Assembly (NCBI GenBank): GCA_030431615.1
Contig: JAUIID010000015.1
Location: 1 to 44,036, forward strand
Direction of reading: 5' to 3'
DNA from: Alphaproteobacteria bacterium
GTDB taxonomy: Bacteria > Pseudomonadota > Alphaproteobacteria > Geminicoccales > Geminicoccaceae
DNA: 44,036 bases
The notes under the pieces were generated by a model, which made no database searches, was not told the DNA's origin, and worked only from the letters and a program-made list of their open reading frames with translations. The position numbers and the translations under genes were made by a program. Positions 7,829-16,900 of this stretch are shown one piece after another. Within the stretch, counting starts at the first letter, position 1. Each line of letters opens with the position of its first letter.

Positions 7829-9922
7829 TCAACCCTGCTTGGCGACACGCATGTCGCCGTGGCCCAGCACCTCGGCGGCGTAGCCCGGCGGCAGGAGCGT
7901 CGTTGAATTGTGCTGGACGATGAGCGCCGGCCCCGTCACCCGGTCGCCCGCGAGCAGCCGGTCGCGCCGGTAGCGCGGCGTCGGCCGGGCCTCGCCGTCA
8001 TCGAAGACGGTGTCGCGCACATAGAGCACGGCGTCCTCCGGGTCCGTCCGCCCGCCCTGCGCCAGGTCGGGCAGGCGCAGCATGTCGACCTCGGCCGTGG
8101 CGATCAGCCGAAGCGTCACTGCCTCGGTGAGCTGGTCCTCGAAGGCATGCCCGTAGACCTGCTGGTGCGCGTCGAAGAAGCTCTTGATGACTTCCTGGAC
8201 ATTGTCCTTGCCGAGCGGCCCTTCCGGCATATCCGCCCGAAGCTCGAAGCCCTGGCCTAGATAGCGACACTCGGCGACCTTGCGAAAACGCCTCGCCCCC
8301 GGCGGGATGCCGTCCGCCTCGAGCTGCGCGTCCGCCTGGGCGCGCAATTCGTCCATGGCGGCGTTCAGGGCCTCGAATTCCGCCTCTCCCGCCTGGTTCA
8401 GCACCAGCAGCACCGAATGCGTGTACTCGTACTGCAGGTCGGTGACGAGCAGGCCCATGGCCGCCGTTATGCCCGGCTGCAGGGGCGAGATCACGTCCCG
8501 CGCCGAGATCAGCTCGGCCAGTGCGGTGCCATGCAGCGGGCCGGCGCCGCCAAAGCCCATCAGCGAGAAGTTGCGCGGGTCGATGCCCTTGGCGACCGAG
8601 TTGTTGTTGATGGCGAGCGCCATGTTGTTGTTGATGATGCGCAGGATGCCGAGCGCCGCGTCGGTGACCGAGAGCCCCATCGGGCCGGCGATGTGCGTGG
8701 CGATTGCCCGCTCCGAGAGCGCCGGGTCGATGGCGAGGTCGCCGCCGAGGAACTGCTCGGGGTCGAGCCGGCCGAGCACCACCTGGGCGTCGGTGACGGT
8801 AGGCTCGTCACCGCCCTTGCCGTAGCAGGCGGGGCCGGGGTCGGCGCCGGCCGAGCGCGGGCCGACGCGGAAGGCGCCGCCCGGATCGAGATAGGCGATC
8901 GAGCCGCCGCCGGCGCCGATCGCGTCGATGTCGATCATCGGCACCAGCACAGGGAGGCTCGCCACCTCGGTGTCGCGCGGGTTCTTGATCCGGAGCTCGC
9001 CGTCCTGAATGACGCTGATGTCGGCCGAGGTGCCGCCGATGTCGATGGTGATGACGTTCTGCGTGCCGGCATGCTCGCCGGTCCAGCGGCCGCCGATGAC
9101 ACCACCGGCCGGTCCGGAGAGCAGGAGGCCAACCGGCCGCTGGATGGCGTTCTCGACGGTCGAGATACCGCCATTCGACTGCATGATCCGGACCACTGCC
9201 CGCACGCCGGCCTCGCGCAGCCGGCCCTCGAGCTGGCGCATGTAGCGCGCCGTCATCGGCCCGATATAGGCGTTCATGGCACAGGTCGAGAACCGCTCGT
9301 ACTCGCGGATCACGTTCACGATCTCCGACGAGCAGCAGACATAGGCGTCCGGCATCGCCGCCTCGACGATCTCCTTGGCCTTCTGCTCGTGCTCGTCATT
9401 GAGGAAGGCGAAGAGGAAGCCCACGATCACCGCGTCGAGGCCGCGCTTGGCGAAGAGCTCGGCCGCCGCCTTCACCTCGTCCGTGTCGAGCGGCACCTCC
9501 ACCCGGCCGTCCGGCGGCATGATCCGCTCGGTGACCGGCAGGCGGTTGCGCCGCTTGACCAGGGGCTTCGACTGCCAGGGCACGTCGAACTGCAGCGAGA
9601 AATTGTGCGGCCGCTTGTGGCGCGCCATGTGCAGGATGTCGCGAAAGCCGCGGGTGGTGATCATGCCCACCTCGGCGCCCTTGCGCTCGATCACCATGTT
9701 GGTGGCGACGGTCGTGCCGTGGAACACCATGTCGATCTCGCCGGGCGCGATGCCGGCCATCTGGCAGATCTCGACGACGCCCTTGACCACGCCCTCGGAC
9801 TGGTCGTGCGGCGTGGACGGCACCTTGTGGACGACGATCTGCTGGTCCTCGCCAGCCGCCCGGGTCCGCTCGAGCACGACATCGGTGAACGTCCCGCCGA
9901 CATCCACGCCCACTCTGATCAT
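7829..9922 (-). CDS. hyuA: Hydantoinase/oxoprolinase A subunit (HyuA family), ATP-dependent
   Basis: 697 aa from the ATG at 9922. The upstream extension to 10144 overlaps the neighbouring gene in another frame and is not credible. The protein starts with the actin-like ATP-binding motif (VGVDVGGTFTDVVLE) typical of the Hydant_A_N domain. It continues with the main Hydantoinase_A domain (ITIDIGGTSADISVI, then GAGGGSIAYLDPGG and SAGADPGPACYG) and ends in the acetone-carboxylase-like C-terminal domain. It supplies the nucleotide-binding half of the HyuAB enzyme. A purine-rich ribosome site (GAAGGGAAGAG) precedes the start, and the amidohydrolase gene ends 37 bp upstream. Confidence 0.93.
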   Translation of the reverse strand: MIRVGVDVGGTFTDVVLERTRAAGEDQQIVVHKVPSTPHDQSEGVVKGVVEICQMAGIAPGEIDMVFHGTTVATNMVIERKGAEVGMITTRGFRDILHMARHKRPHNFSLQFDVPWQSKPLVKRRNRLPVTERIMPPDGRVEVPLDTDEVKAAAELFAKRGLDAVIVGFLFAFLNDEHEQKAKEIVEAAMPDAYVCCSSEIVNVIREYERFSTCAMNAYIGPMTARYMRQLEGRLREAGVRAVVRIMQSNGGISTVENAIQRPVGLLLSGPAGGVIGGRWTGEHAGTQNVITIDIGGTSADISVIQDGELRIKNPRDTEVASLPVLVPMIDIDAIGAGGGSIAYLDPGGAFRVGPRSAGADPGPACYGKGGDEPTVTDAQVVLGRLDPEQFLGGDLAIDPALSERAIATHIAGPMGLSVTDAALGILRIINNNMALAINNNSVAKGIDPRNFSLMGFGGAGPLHGTALAELISARDVISPLQPGITAAMGLLVTDLQYEYTHSVLLVLNQAGEAEFEALNAAMDELRAQADAQLEADGIPPGARRFRKVAECRYLGQGFELRADMPEGPLGKDNVQEVIKSFFDAHQQVYGHAFEDQLTEAVTLRLIATAEVDMLRLPDLAQGGRTDPEDAVLYVRDTVFDDGEARPTPRYRRDRLLAGDRVTGPALIVQHNSTTLLPPGYAAEVLGHGDMRVAKQG

Positions 9923-9959
9923 GAGGCTCTTCCCTTCTGCAAGCTGCCGGGCGGCCGGC

Positions 9960-10664
9960 TCAGCCGATCTCGTTGGACTGGAGATATTGGAGCACACGCT
10001 CGAGCGGCTCGACATCCCCGAACTTCGCATCGATGTCGAAAAGGTTCCACTCCACGGCCCCGGCGATCCGGTCGCCGATCCCCTCGCGCACCGCGATCGG
10101 CCTGAAGCCGTCGGCGATCGCGTCCTCCACCGTGTGCCGCACACAGGCGCAGGCCGTGACCCCGGTGACGATCACCGTGTCGACGCGGTTGGCGGTGAGA
10201 TAGCTGGCAAGATGCGTGCCGTGGAAGGCGCTCGCCTTCTTCTTGACGATGACGAGTTCGCCCGGCTCCGGGGCGATGCGGTCGTCGATCGCCACCCACT
10301 CGGAATCCACAGAGAGCGTCTCGAGCGGGATCTTCTGCCCCCAGAGACCCATGTCGGAATTTGGGCCGTCGGTGATGTCGTAGGCCGTGGTGGTGAAGAC
10401 CACCGGCAGGCCGCGCGCCCGGAACGCCTTGAGCAGCGCCTGGTTCGCCGGAATGATCGTCTCCATGTCGGCGCAGGAGAAGGCGTGGCCCGGCAGGGTC
10501 CAGGCCTTGGCGAGGTCGATCACGATGAGCGCCGGCCGCTTGCCGAAGCCCAGCCGGCGCTGGAAGCCGCGCTCCTTGTAGAGCGCCGAATTGGCTCGGA
10601 ACACCACCTCGAGCGCCGCACGCAGCTCGGCATCGGACACGACGGCGCTGGATTGATCCGCCAT
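9960..10664 (-). CDS. N-carbamoylsarcosine amidohydrolase (isochorismatase-like cysteine hydrolase)
   Basis: 234 aa. Probably hydrolyses N-carbamoylsarcosine to sarcosine, CO2 and ammonia. The isochorismatase-fold triad is intact: Asp50 (LIVIDLAKAW), Lys141 (VIVKKKASAFHGT) and Cys174 (GVTACACVRHTVEDA). The N-terminal ERGFQRRLGFGKRPA, the PGHAFSC.DMETIIP stretch, the DDRIAP segment and the C-terminal WNLFDIDAKFGDVE all match my memory of Arthrobacter N-carbamoylsarcosine amidase closely, well beyond general family similarity. It is the first gene of the hyuA-hyuB-ABC operon and diverges from the LysR gene. The known route is N-methylhydantoin to N-carbamoylsarcosine (HyuAB) to sarcosine (this enzyme). 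No sarcosine oxidase or creatinine deaminase is in view. Confidence 0.88.
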   Translation of the reverse strand: MADQSSAVVSDAELRAALEVVFRANSALYKERGFQRRLGFGKRPALIVIDLAKAWTLPGHAFSCADMETIIPANQALLKAFRARGLPVVFTTTAYDITDGPNSDMGLWGQKIPLETLSVDSEWVAIDDRIAPEPGELVIVKKKASAFHGTHLASYLTANRVDTVIVTGVTACACVRHTVEDAIADGFRPIAVREGIGDRIAGAVEWNLFDIDAKFGDVEPLERVLQYLQSNEIG

Positions 10665-10771
10665 TGGTATGATACTCCCGGATGACAGGAACGCCTGCGA
10701 GCAAGGCTAGACAACCAGACACGGCCTGGGAAATACTGATTTGTGCAGGATTGATGCCGAGGGAAGATCAA

Positions 10772-11692
10772 TTGACCTTCGAGCTTCGCCACATCTCGGT
10801 GTTCGTCGCGGTCGCCGAGGAGCTGAGCTTCCGGCGGGCGGCGCTCAGGCTCGGCATCGCCCAGCCCGCCGTCAGCCGGCTGATCGCCGAGCTCGAAGCG
10901 AGGCTCGCCGTGCCGCTGCTCCGGCGGACCACGCGGTCGGTGGCGCTGACCGAGCCCGGCCGCTACTTCCTCGACGAGGCAAGGCAGATCCTGGCCCGCG
11001 TCGAGCGCACTACGGCGGTCAGCCGCGGCCTCGCGTCCGGCGCCTTCGGCCGGCTCGCCGTGGCCTACATGTCGATCGCCGCGCACACCGTGGTGCCGCA
11101 CGTGGTCCAGGCCTATCGCCGGCACCATCAGGACGTCGCCCTCAACCTGACCTATATGGGCTCCGAGCAGCAGCGCGACGCGGTGATGCGCGGTGCGATC
11201 GATGTCGGCTTCGTGGTCGGCCCCTTCCATTCGCCCGAGATCGACGGCCGGCAGGTCAGCCGGCATCGCCTCGTCGCCATCATGCCGCCCGGCCATCGGC
11301 TCGCCGACCGAGCCGCGCTCACCCCGGCCGATCTCGCCGGCGAGCCCCTGATCCTCGGCCCGCGCGACGACTGGGGCGCCTTTCGCCGCCTGGTCACCGA
11401 GGTCTTCGAGGCAGCCGGCGTCGTGCCGCACATAGCGCTCGAGGCCACCAGCATCACCGCCCTCTTCGGCCTCGTGGCGAGTGGCCTCGGCATCATTCTC
11501 TTCGCCGGCTTCCCCCGCCAGTACGACCGGGCGCAGTTCCTGCCGAAGCCGATCCTCACCGACCGCCACCCCCATCTCCTGACCCACGTCGTCTGGCGGC
11601 GCGACACCCTCAACCCGGCCGTCGGGCCCTTCGTCGAGACGACCCTGCGCGCCGCACCGGAGCTGCCGAGAAGTGACTTCGATGGACCTTGA
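10772..11692 (+). CDS. LysR-family transcriptional regulator
   Basis: 306 aa from a TTG at 10772, chosen because GAGGGAAG sits 5 nt upstream and the protein then begins with the family-normal TFELRHISVFVAVAEELSF. In-frame ATGs at 10754 and 10682 are alternatives. The winged-helix HTH occupies about residues 3-62 (AALRLGIAQPAVSRLIAELEARL), followed by a periplasmic-binding-like effector domain. It is transcribed away from the amidohydrolase-hydantoinase operon and overlaps the start of the downstream acyl-CoA dehydrogenase. It may control either or both. I could not assign a T-N11-A operator in the 107-bp divergent gap. Confidence 0.9.
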   Translation: MTFELRHISVFVAVAEELSFRRAALRLGIAQPAVSRLIAELEARLAVPLLRRTTRSVALTEPGRYFLDEARQILARVERTTAVSRGLASGAFGRLAVAYMSIAAHTVVPHVVQAYRRHHQDVALNLTYMGSEQQRDAVMRGAIDVGFVVGPFHSPEIDGRQVSRHRLVAIMPPGHRLADRAALTPADLAGEPLILGPRDDWGAFRRLVTEVFEAAGVVPHIALEATSITALFGLVASGLGIILFAGFPRQYDRAQFLPKPILTDRHPHLLTHVVWRRDTLNPAVGPFVETTLRAAPELPRSDFDGP

Positions 11693-12839
11693 CGCCGACT
11701 ATCCGGAGATCCGCGAAGCGGTTGCGCGGATCTGCGCCGAGTTCCCGAGCCCGTACTGGCGCGAGCTCGACGCGGAGGGCGCCTATCCCACGGCCTTCGT
11801 CCAGGCGCTCTCGAAATCGGGCTACCTCGCCGCCCTCATCCCCGAGGAGCACGGCGGCGCCGGCCTCCCGCTCCGCGCCGCCGCGGTGATCCTCGAGACC
11901 ATCCACAGATGCGGCGCCAGTGCTGCCGCCTGCCATGCCCAGATGTACACCATGGGCACGCTGCTCCGGCACGGCTCCGCCGAGCAGAAGGAGCGCTATC
12001 TGCCCGAGATTGCGGCCGGCCGGCTCAGGCTCCAGGCCTTCGGCGTGACCGAGCCCACGAGCGGCTCCGACACGCCCATGCTCAAGACCCGGGCCGAGCG
12101 GCGGGGCGACAAGTGGATCGTCAACGGACAGAAGATCTGGACCAGCCGCGCGCTGCATTCCGACCTCATGCTGCTCCTCGTCCGCACCACCCCGATCGAA
12201 GAGTGCAGCAAGCGCAGCCAGGGCCTCTCGGTCCTCCTGGTCGATCTCCGCGAGGCCAGGGGCCAGGGGCTCGACATCCGGCCCATCGACACGATGATCA
12301 ACCACAACACCACCGAGGTCTTCATCTCCGACCTCGAGGTGCCGGCCGCCAGCCTCATCGGCACCGAGGGCCAGGGCTTTCGCTACATCCTCGACGGCAT
12401 GAACGCCGAGCGCATCCTGCTCTCCGGCGAGGCCATCGGCGACGGGCGCTGGTTCATCGAGCGGGCCACCGCCTATGCCAGCGAGCGCCAGGTGTTCGGC
12501 CGTCCCATCGGCCAGAACCAGGGCGTGCAGTTCCCCATCGCCCGCGCTTATGCCCAGCTCGAGGCGGCCGAGCTCATGGCGCGGAAGGCAGCCGCCCTCT
12601 TCGATGCCGGGCTCCCCTGCGGCCCCGAGGCCAACATGGCGAAGCTGCTCACCAGCGAGGCCGCCTGGGCCGCCGGCGAGGCCTGCTTCTCCACCTTCGG
12701 CGGCTTCGCCTTCGCCCGCGAGTACGACATCGAGCGCAAGTGGCGGGAATGCCGCCTGTTCCAGACCGCCCCCATCTCGACCAACATGATCCTCGCCTTC
12801 ATCGCCCAGAACGTACTGGGCCTGCCCCGCAGCTATTGA
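11682..12839 (+). CDS. Acyl-CoA dehydrogenase family protein
   Basis: 385 aa from the ATG at 11682; a GTG at 11673 is in frame. It has the three usual regions: an N-terminal helical domain, a middle FAD-binding beta domain (FGVTEPTSGSDTPMLKT and W.VNGQKIWTS) and a C-terminal helical domain (FGRPIGQNQGVQFPIA, FGGFAFAREYDIERKWRECR). It should oxidise an acyl-CoA at the alpha-beta position using FAD. Odd point: where medium-chain enzymes carry the catalytic Glu (YEGTSQI), this protein reads QTAPISTNMI. The base must therefore lie elsewhere, or the chemistry differs. It overlaps the LysR stop by 11 bp and is followed 8 bp later by a MaoC-like hydratase. Confidence 0.88.
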   Translation: MDLDADYPEIREAVARICAEFPSPYWRELDAEGAYPTAFVQALSKSGYLAALIPEEHGGAGLPLRAAAVILETIHRCGASAAACHAQMYTMGTLLRHGSAEQKERYLPEIAAGRLRLQAFGVTEPTSGSDTPMLKTRAERRGDKWIVNGQKIWTSRALHSDLMLLLVRTTPIEECSKRSQGLSVLLVDLREARGQGLDIRPIDTMINHNTTEVFISDLEVPAASLIGTEGQGFRYILDGMNAERILLSGEAIGDGRWFIERATAYASERQVFGRPIGQNQGVQFPIARAYAQLEAAELMARKAAALFDAGLPCGPEANMAKLLTSEAAWAAGEACFSTFGGFAFAREYDIERKWRECRLFQTAPISTNMILAFIAQNVLGLPRSY

Positions 12840-12847
12840 GGTCCAGG

Positions 12848-13675
12848 ATGGCAAACGACACGACGCAGTGGATCGGCCGGACGGCGACGGCCAAGGACGT
12901 GCTGCACGCCGAGCGGGTGGCCGCCCTCTGGGCCGCCCTCGACCGTGACGGGCCGCCGCCCGGCGACGGCGAGCCGCTGCCGCCGCTCTGGCACTGGCTC
13001 TATTTCTGGGCGCTTCCCAGCCGCTCGGAGCTCGGCCCCGACGGCCACCCGGCGCAGGGCGGTATCCTCCCCGACCTGCCCGACGGGCGCCGCATGTGGG
13101 CCGGCAGCGACGTCACCTTGCACCGTCCGCTGGCCATCGGTGCCGCCGTCACCCGCCGCTCGACGGTCGCGAACGTCACCGAAAAGACCGGGCGCGGCGG
13201 CCCGCTCGTCTTCATCGAGGTGGCGCACGAGATTGCCGACAAGGACGGCCCTGGCCTGACCGACCGCCATCACATCGTCTACCGCCCGCCGCCGGACGGC
13301 ACGCCGCCCCGCCCGCCGGAGCCGGCCCCCGCCACCGCCGACCGCGCCGAGACCTGGCAGGCAGACCCCAGCCTGCTCTTTCGCTACTCGGCCCTCACCT
13401 ATAACGGCCACCGCATCCACTACGATCACCCCTACGCCACCGGCGAGGAGGGCTATCCCGGCCTCATCGTCCACGGCCCCCTGCTCGCCACGCTCATGGC
13501 CCTCAACGCCCAGGCGCTCCACCCCGACCGCCCGCTCGCCAGCTTCGCCTTCCGCGCCACCGCCCCGGTCTTCGCCAACGAACCCTTCACCGTCATGGCC
13601 GACCGCACCGGCGCCATCTGGGTCCGCCGCGCCGATGGCGGCTACGCCTCCAGGGGCGAGGTGGCCTGGACCTGA
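12848..13675 (+). CDS. MaoC/FAS1-like dehydratase domain protein (mesaconyl-C4-CoA hydratase-like)
   Basis: 275 aa from the ATG at 12848; the longer frame upstream overlaps the dehydrogenase and is a shadow. The N-terminal half resembles the FAS1-like dehydratase domain (PLPPLWHWLYFW, GILPDLPDGRRMWAGSD). The C-terminal half has the hot-dog hydratase features (FRYSALTYNGHRIHYDHPYA, then GYPGLIVHGPLLATLM). This two-part layout and length match 3-methylfumaryl/mesaconyl-C4-CoA hydratases. Next to an acyl-CoA dehydrogenase it would hydrate the enoyl-CoA product. Exact substrate unknown. Confidence 0.85.
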   Translation: MANDTTQWIGRTATAKDVLHAERVAALWAALDRDGPPPGDGEPLPPLWHWLYFWALPSRSELGPDGHPAQGGILPDLPDGRRMWAGSDVTLHRPLAIGAAVTRRSTVANVTEKTGRGGPLVFIEVAHEIADKDGPGLTDRHHIVYRPPPDGTPPRPPEPAPATADRAETWQADPSLLFRYSALTYNGHRIHYDHPYATGEEGYPGLIVHGPLLATLMALNAQALHPDRPLASFAFRATAPVFANEPFTVMADRTGAIWVRRADGGYASRGEVAWT

Positions 13676-13707
13676 ACCAGCCCGCTTGCAAGAGAGGAAC
13701 CTGCCGC

Positions 13708-14916
13708 ATGCTCGAAACGACGTTCTCGGCCTTCACCCTCGGCTCCCGGCAACTGAAGAACCGCATCGTCATGGCCCCCCTCACCCGGCAATGCGCCGAG
13801 CCCGACGGGACGCCCACGGCCGAGATGGCCGCCTACTATGCCCGCCGGGCGCGAGGTGGTGTTTCCATGATCATCACCGAGGGCACCTGGCAGAACGACG
13901 AGCTCGGCTGCGTCGCCTATCTGGGGCAGCCCGGCTGCCTGACGAAGACTCACATCGAGGGCTGGCGGCGCGTCACCGACGCCGTGCACGCGCATGGCAT
14001 CCCCATCATCCTGCAGCTCATGCATGGCGGCCGCGTCTCCGACCCGCGCTGCCTGCACGAGGGCGAGCAACCCGTCAGCGCCAGCGCCGCACAGAGCCCG
14101 GGCTGGGTGCTCTACACGGATACCGACGAGGAGCAGCGCAACCGGCTGATCGAGGGCGCCTGGCCCAAGGTCACCTTCCCCCCGGCCCGCGAGCTCACCG
14201 AAGCCGAGATGGAGCGGATCGCCGATGGCTTCGCCGAAGGGGCGGCGCGCGGCGTCGAGGCCGGCTTCGACGGGGTCGAGATCCACGGTGCGAACGGCTA
14301 CCTGCTCTACCAGTTCATCGACCCGAAGCTGAACCGGCGCACCGACGCCTGGGGCGGCTCGGCGGAGAACAATGTGCGCCTCGCGAAGCTCGCCTGCGAC
14401 CGCACCCGCGCCGCCATCGGCCCAGACAAGCTGATCACGCTCCGCCTCAGCCAAGACGGCGTCGACGACTTCACCGGCGCCTGGCAGGGCGGAGTCGCCT
14501 ATGCCCGGGAAGTCGGCGCCGCCCTCGCCGACTGCGCCGCCGACGCGCTGCACTGGTCGTCCTTCGCCTGGTCCGACAACCGCGACCCGAACGACCCCAC
14601 GCCCATGCCGCAGGCGCTCCGGGAAGCCTCCGGCAAGCCCGTGATCGTCAATGGCGGCATCGCCGAGGGTAGCGACGCCGAAGAGGTGCTGACCAGCGGC
14701 GCCGGCGATCTCTGCGCCATCGGCCGCCCGATCTTCGCCCACCCCGACTGGCCCCACATCATCCGCTCCGGCATGCCCTACGACTGGACACCCTTCGACC
14801 GCAAATACGTCGTCGACCCGCCCCGCGACCACGCGCTGGCCTATCCCTGCAACCTCGTGGCCCCGGACTGGGACCCGGACACGAGCAAGCGTCGTAAGGC
14901 AGGCTGGATGGGCTAG
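13708..14916 (+). CDS. NADH:flavin oxidoreductase, Old Yellow Enzyme family
   Basis: 402 aa TIM-barrel FMN oxidoreductase. Recognisable elements are the N-terminal KNRIVMAPLTRQ, the FMN/substrate pocket IHGANGYLLYQFIDP followed by LNRRTDAWGGSAENNVRLA, and the C-terminal phosphate-binding part (VIVNGGI, GAGDLCAIGRPIFAHPDW). It probably reduces an activated C=C bond of an unsaturated carbonyl compound. A ribosome site (AGAGAGGAA) precedes the ATG. It lies 32 bp after the MaoC-like gene and is followed by a cupin, as part of a plus-strand catabolic set. No Fe-S cysteine cluster of the larger 2,4-dienoyl-CoA reductases is present. Confidence 0.9.
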   Translation: MLETTFSAFTLGSRQLKNRIVMAPLTRQCAEPDGTPTAEMAAYYARRARGGVSMIITEGTWQNDELGCVAYLGQPGCLTKTHIEGWRRVTDAVHAHGIPIILQLMHGGRVSDPRCLHEGEQPVSASAAQSPGWVLYTDTDEEQRNRLIEGAWPKVTFPPARELTEAEMERIADGFAEGAARGVEAGFDGVEIHGANGYLLYQFIDPKLNRRTDAWGGSAENNVRLAKLACDRTRAAIGPDKLITLRLSQDGVDDFTGAWQGGVAYAREVGAALADCAADALHWSSFAWSDNRDPNDPTPMPQALREASGKPVIVNGGIAEGSDAEEVLTSGAGDLCAIGRPIFAHPDWPHIIRSGMPYDWTPFDRKYVVDPPRDHALAYPCNLVAPDWDPDTSKRRKAGWMG

Positions 14917-14957
14917 GCCGCGATCGCACCCTGGAACAAAGGTCAGAGGAAAGCGCC

Positions 14958-15440
14958 ATGAAGCCGCTCATGAACTTCGACGAGGTCGAGTTCGACGACA
15001 TCGAGGAAAACGGCATCTACACCTCGAGACGAGGCCCCATCAGCAGCCGCATCGGCGCCCGGCAGCTCGGTTACAACCTGACCGTGCTGCCGCCCGGCAA
15101 GGCCCAGTGCCCATTCCATTCACACCATGCCGAAGAGGAGATGTTCCTCATCCTTGAGGGCGAAGGCGAGCTGCGCTTCGGCATGGAACGCTATCCCATC
15201 CGCCGCTACGACGTCATCGCCTGTCCGACCGGCGGTGCCGAGGTGGCGCACCAGATCATCAATACCGGCAAGACGACCATGCGCTACCTGTCGCTCTCGA
15301 CCCTCGCCAGTCTGGACGCCTGCGAATATCCCGACTCGGGCAAGATCTCGGTCGTCGCCGGTGGGCATGGCAAGCCAACCCTTTACCGGATGTTCCGCGG
15401 TGAAAACACCGTCGACTACTACGACCGCGAGAGGAGCTGA
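14958..15440 (+). CDS. Cupin-domain protein
   Basis: 160 aa single-domain cupin. Motif 1 (PFHSHHAEEEMFLILEGEGEL, about residues 53-73) supplies the metal-binding His and Glu residues, and motif 2 (GAEVAHQIINTG) supplies the last His. The ATG has an upstream AGAGGAAAG. It follows the Old Yellow Enzyme by 41 bp on the same strand and may be a small isomerase, dioxygenase or sensor of the same pathway. Function not determinable. Confidence 0.85.
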   Translation: MKPLMNFDEVEFDDIEENGIYTSRRGPISSRIGARQLGYNLTVLPPGKAQCPFHSHHAEEEMFLILEGEGELRFGMERYPIRRYDVIACPTGGAEVAHQIINTGKTTMRYLSLSTLASLDACEYPDSGKISVVAGGHGKPTLYRMFRGENTVDYYDRERS

Positions 15441-15455
15441 GGAACGGCGTCCCCC

Positions 15456-15908
15456 TTACGCTTCGCCCACCCTTTTCTCGAAGAACACCCGATCGAAGCC
15501 GTCCTCCGTCCGCCGCTCCACCTCGACATAGCCGAGGCGCGGATAGAGCGAGAGGTTCTCCGTCATCCTCGCGTTCGTGTAGAGCCGTACGCCCGCGAGG
15601 CCCGCGCGCCGCGCCTCGTCCTCGCAGAACCGGATCAGCGCCCCGCCGATCCCCTGCCCTGCCGCCTCCGGCCGAACCGCGACGTTCTCGAGGAACATTC
15701 GCCCGTCCTTCGCAAAGAAGACGATGAAGCCCTGCGGCCGGTCCTCGTCATCCACTGCCACGTGGACGTGGCCGGCCCCGATCTGTGCGGCGAAATCGGC
15801 GACCATGGGCGCCGGCTTGCGGCCGATCGCGGCGACGTAGCGGGCATAGGCGCTCTCGGCGCAGGCCCGGACGGCGGGCTCATCCGCCGCGACGGCCCGC
15901 CTGATCAT
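15456..15908 (-). CDS. GNAT-family N-acetyltransferase
   Basis: 150 aa. The acetyl-CoA-binding motif A is clear near residues 78-92 (VAVRPEAAGQGIGGALI), followed by the C-terminal LYTNARMTENLSLYPRLGYVEV, typical of small-molecule or side-chain acetyltransferases. The acceptor cannot be predicted. It lies 6 bp downstream of the deacetylase-like gene on the same strand, so they form a two-gene unit converging on the cupin gene. Confidence 0.88.
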   Translation of the reverse strand: MIRRAVAADEPAVRACAESAYARYVAAIGRKPAPMVADFAAQIGAGHVHVAVDDEDRPQGFIVFFAKDGRMFLENVAVRPEAAGQGIGGALIRFCEDEARRAGLAGVRLYTNARMTENLSLYPRLGYVEVERRTEDGFDRVFFEKRVGEA

Positions 15909-15914
15909 GCCCCA

Positions 15915-16799
15915 TCACGCCTTGGGCGGCGGGGTCCTCCGCATGAAGTCGTCAGCGACCGCATCCAGCGTCGTGAAGCGCACGCCCGGATGCTTCAGCA
16001 TGTGGGCGATCAGCCCTTCCAGCATGTTCAGCACCTGTGGCCGGCCGGAGACGTCGGGGTGGATGGTCATCGCGAAGACGGCGTAGTCGTGCTTCCTGTA
16101 GACCCAGTCGAACGTCTCCTGCCAGGTCTCGCCCAGGTGGCGCGGGCTGACATAGCCGTGACTGTTGGGAAAGCCCTTGATGAACATCATCGGCGGCAGG
16201 TCGTCGAGATACCAGGAGGCCGGGATCTCGACGAGCTTCGTCGGCTTGCCGCGGGTGAACGGCTTCATCCAGGTCTCGGCCGGCTTCGAGTAGTCGATCT
16301 TCGTCCACTCGTCGCCGACCCGCACATAGTACGGCTCGAAGTCGCGGTGCATCAGGCTGTGGTCGTACTTGATGCCGTTCTTCAGGAGGATGTCGACCGA
16401 GTTGGTCGAGACCTCCCACCAGGGCGCCACGTAACCCGTGGGCCGCTTGCCGGTGAGCTGCTCGATGAGCGCGATCGACCGGTCGAAGACCGCCGACTCC
16501 TGCTCGTAGCTCATGGCCAGCGGGTTCTCGTGGCTGTAGCCGTGCAGCCCGATCTCGTGGCCCGCCTCGGCCACCATGGCGCACTCCTCGGGGAACGATT
16601 CGATCGTGTGGCCGGGGATGAACCAGGACTGCTTCAGGTCGAAATGCGCGAAGAGGTCGAGGATGCGCGGCATGCCCACCTCGCCGGCGAAGACGCCGCG
16701 CGAGATGTCGCCCGGGCTGTCCTCACCCTTGTACGAGCCGAGCCAGCCGGCGACGGCGTCGCAATGGATGCTGAAGGCGCAGAAGATTTCCTTGGTCAT
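15915..16799 (-). CDS. Polysaccharide-deacetylase-family protein (PuuE/PgdA-like NodB homology)
   Basis: 294 aa, no signal peptide, so probably cytoplasmic. It carries NodB-type features: the metal Asp near residue 14 ([11 protein letters not shown]), the HxxxH pair ([10 protein letters not shown], about 94-102), the APWWEV segment and a late MTIHPDVSG catalytic-His region. This layout resembles the allantoinase PuuE and Helicobacter PgdA group, which act on amide or imide C-N bonds. Given the nitrogen-compound operons nearby, an amidohydrolase role is possible, but that is inference. GGGAGC upstream is a fair ribosome site. Confidence 0.85.
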   Translation of the reverse strand: MTKEIFCAFSIHCDAVAGWLGSYKGEDSPGDISRGVFAGEVGMPRILDLFAHFDLKQSWFIPGHTIESFPEECAMVAEAGHEIGLHGYSHENPLAMSYEQESAVFDRSIALIEQLTGKRPTGYVAPWWEVSTNSVDILLKNGIKYDHSLMHRDFEPYYVRVGDEWTKIDYSKPAETWMKPFTRGKPTKLVEIPASWYLDDLPPMMFIKGFPNSHGYVSPRHLGETWQETFDWVYRKHDYAVFAMTIHPDVSGRPQVLNMLEGLIAHMLKHPGVRFTTLDAVADDFMRRTPPPKA

Positions 16800-16900
16800 A
16801 GCGGCGCTCCCGATCGTTGCCCAGGGAGCAGCGTTCCATGGGCCGCGGCTTCACGCAAGAGCGCCGTGGCATCGACGCGCCGCCAACTCCGGGACCGGGG

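Noticed and set aside
6151-10105. Long plus-strand ORFs opposite hyuA and hyuB (590 and 562 aa)
   Set aside because: Low-complexity His/Arg/Asp-rich translations typical of the antisense of GC-rich genes. The minus-strand genes have clear families.
10665-10771. LysR operator in the divergent gap
   Set aside because: Several weak T-N11-A patterns occur, but none stands out, and assignment would be guesswork.
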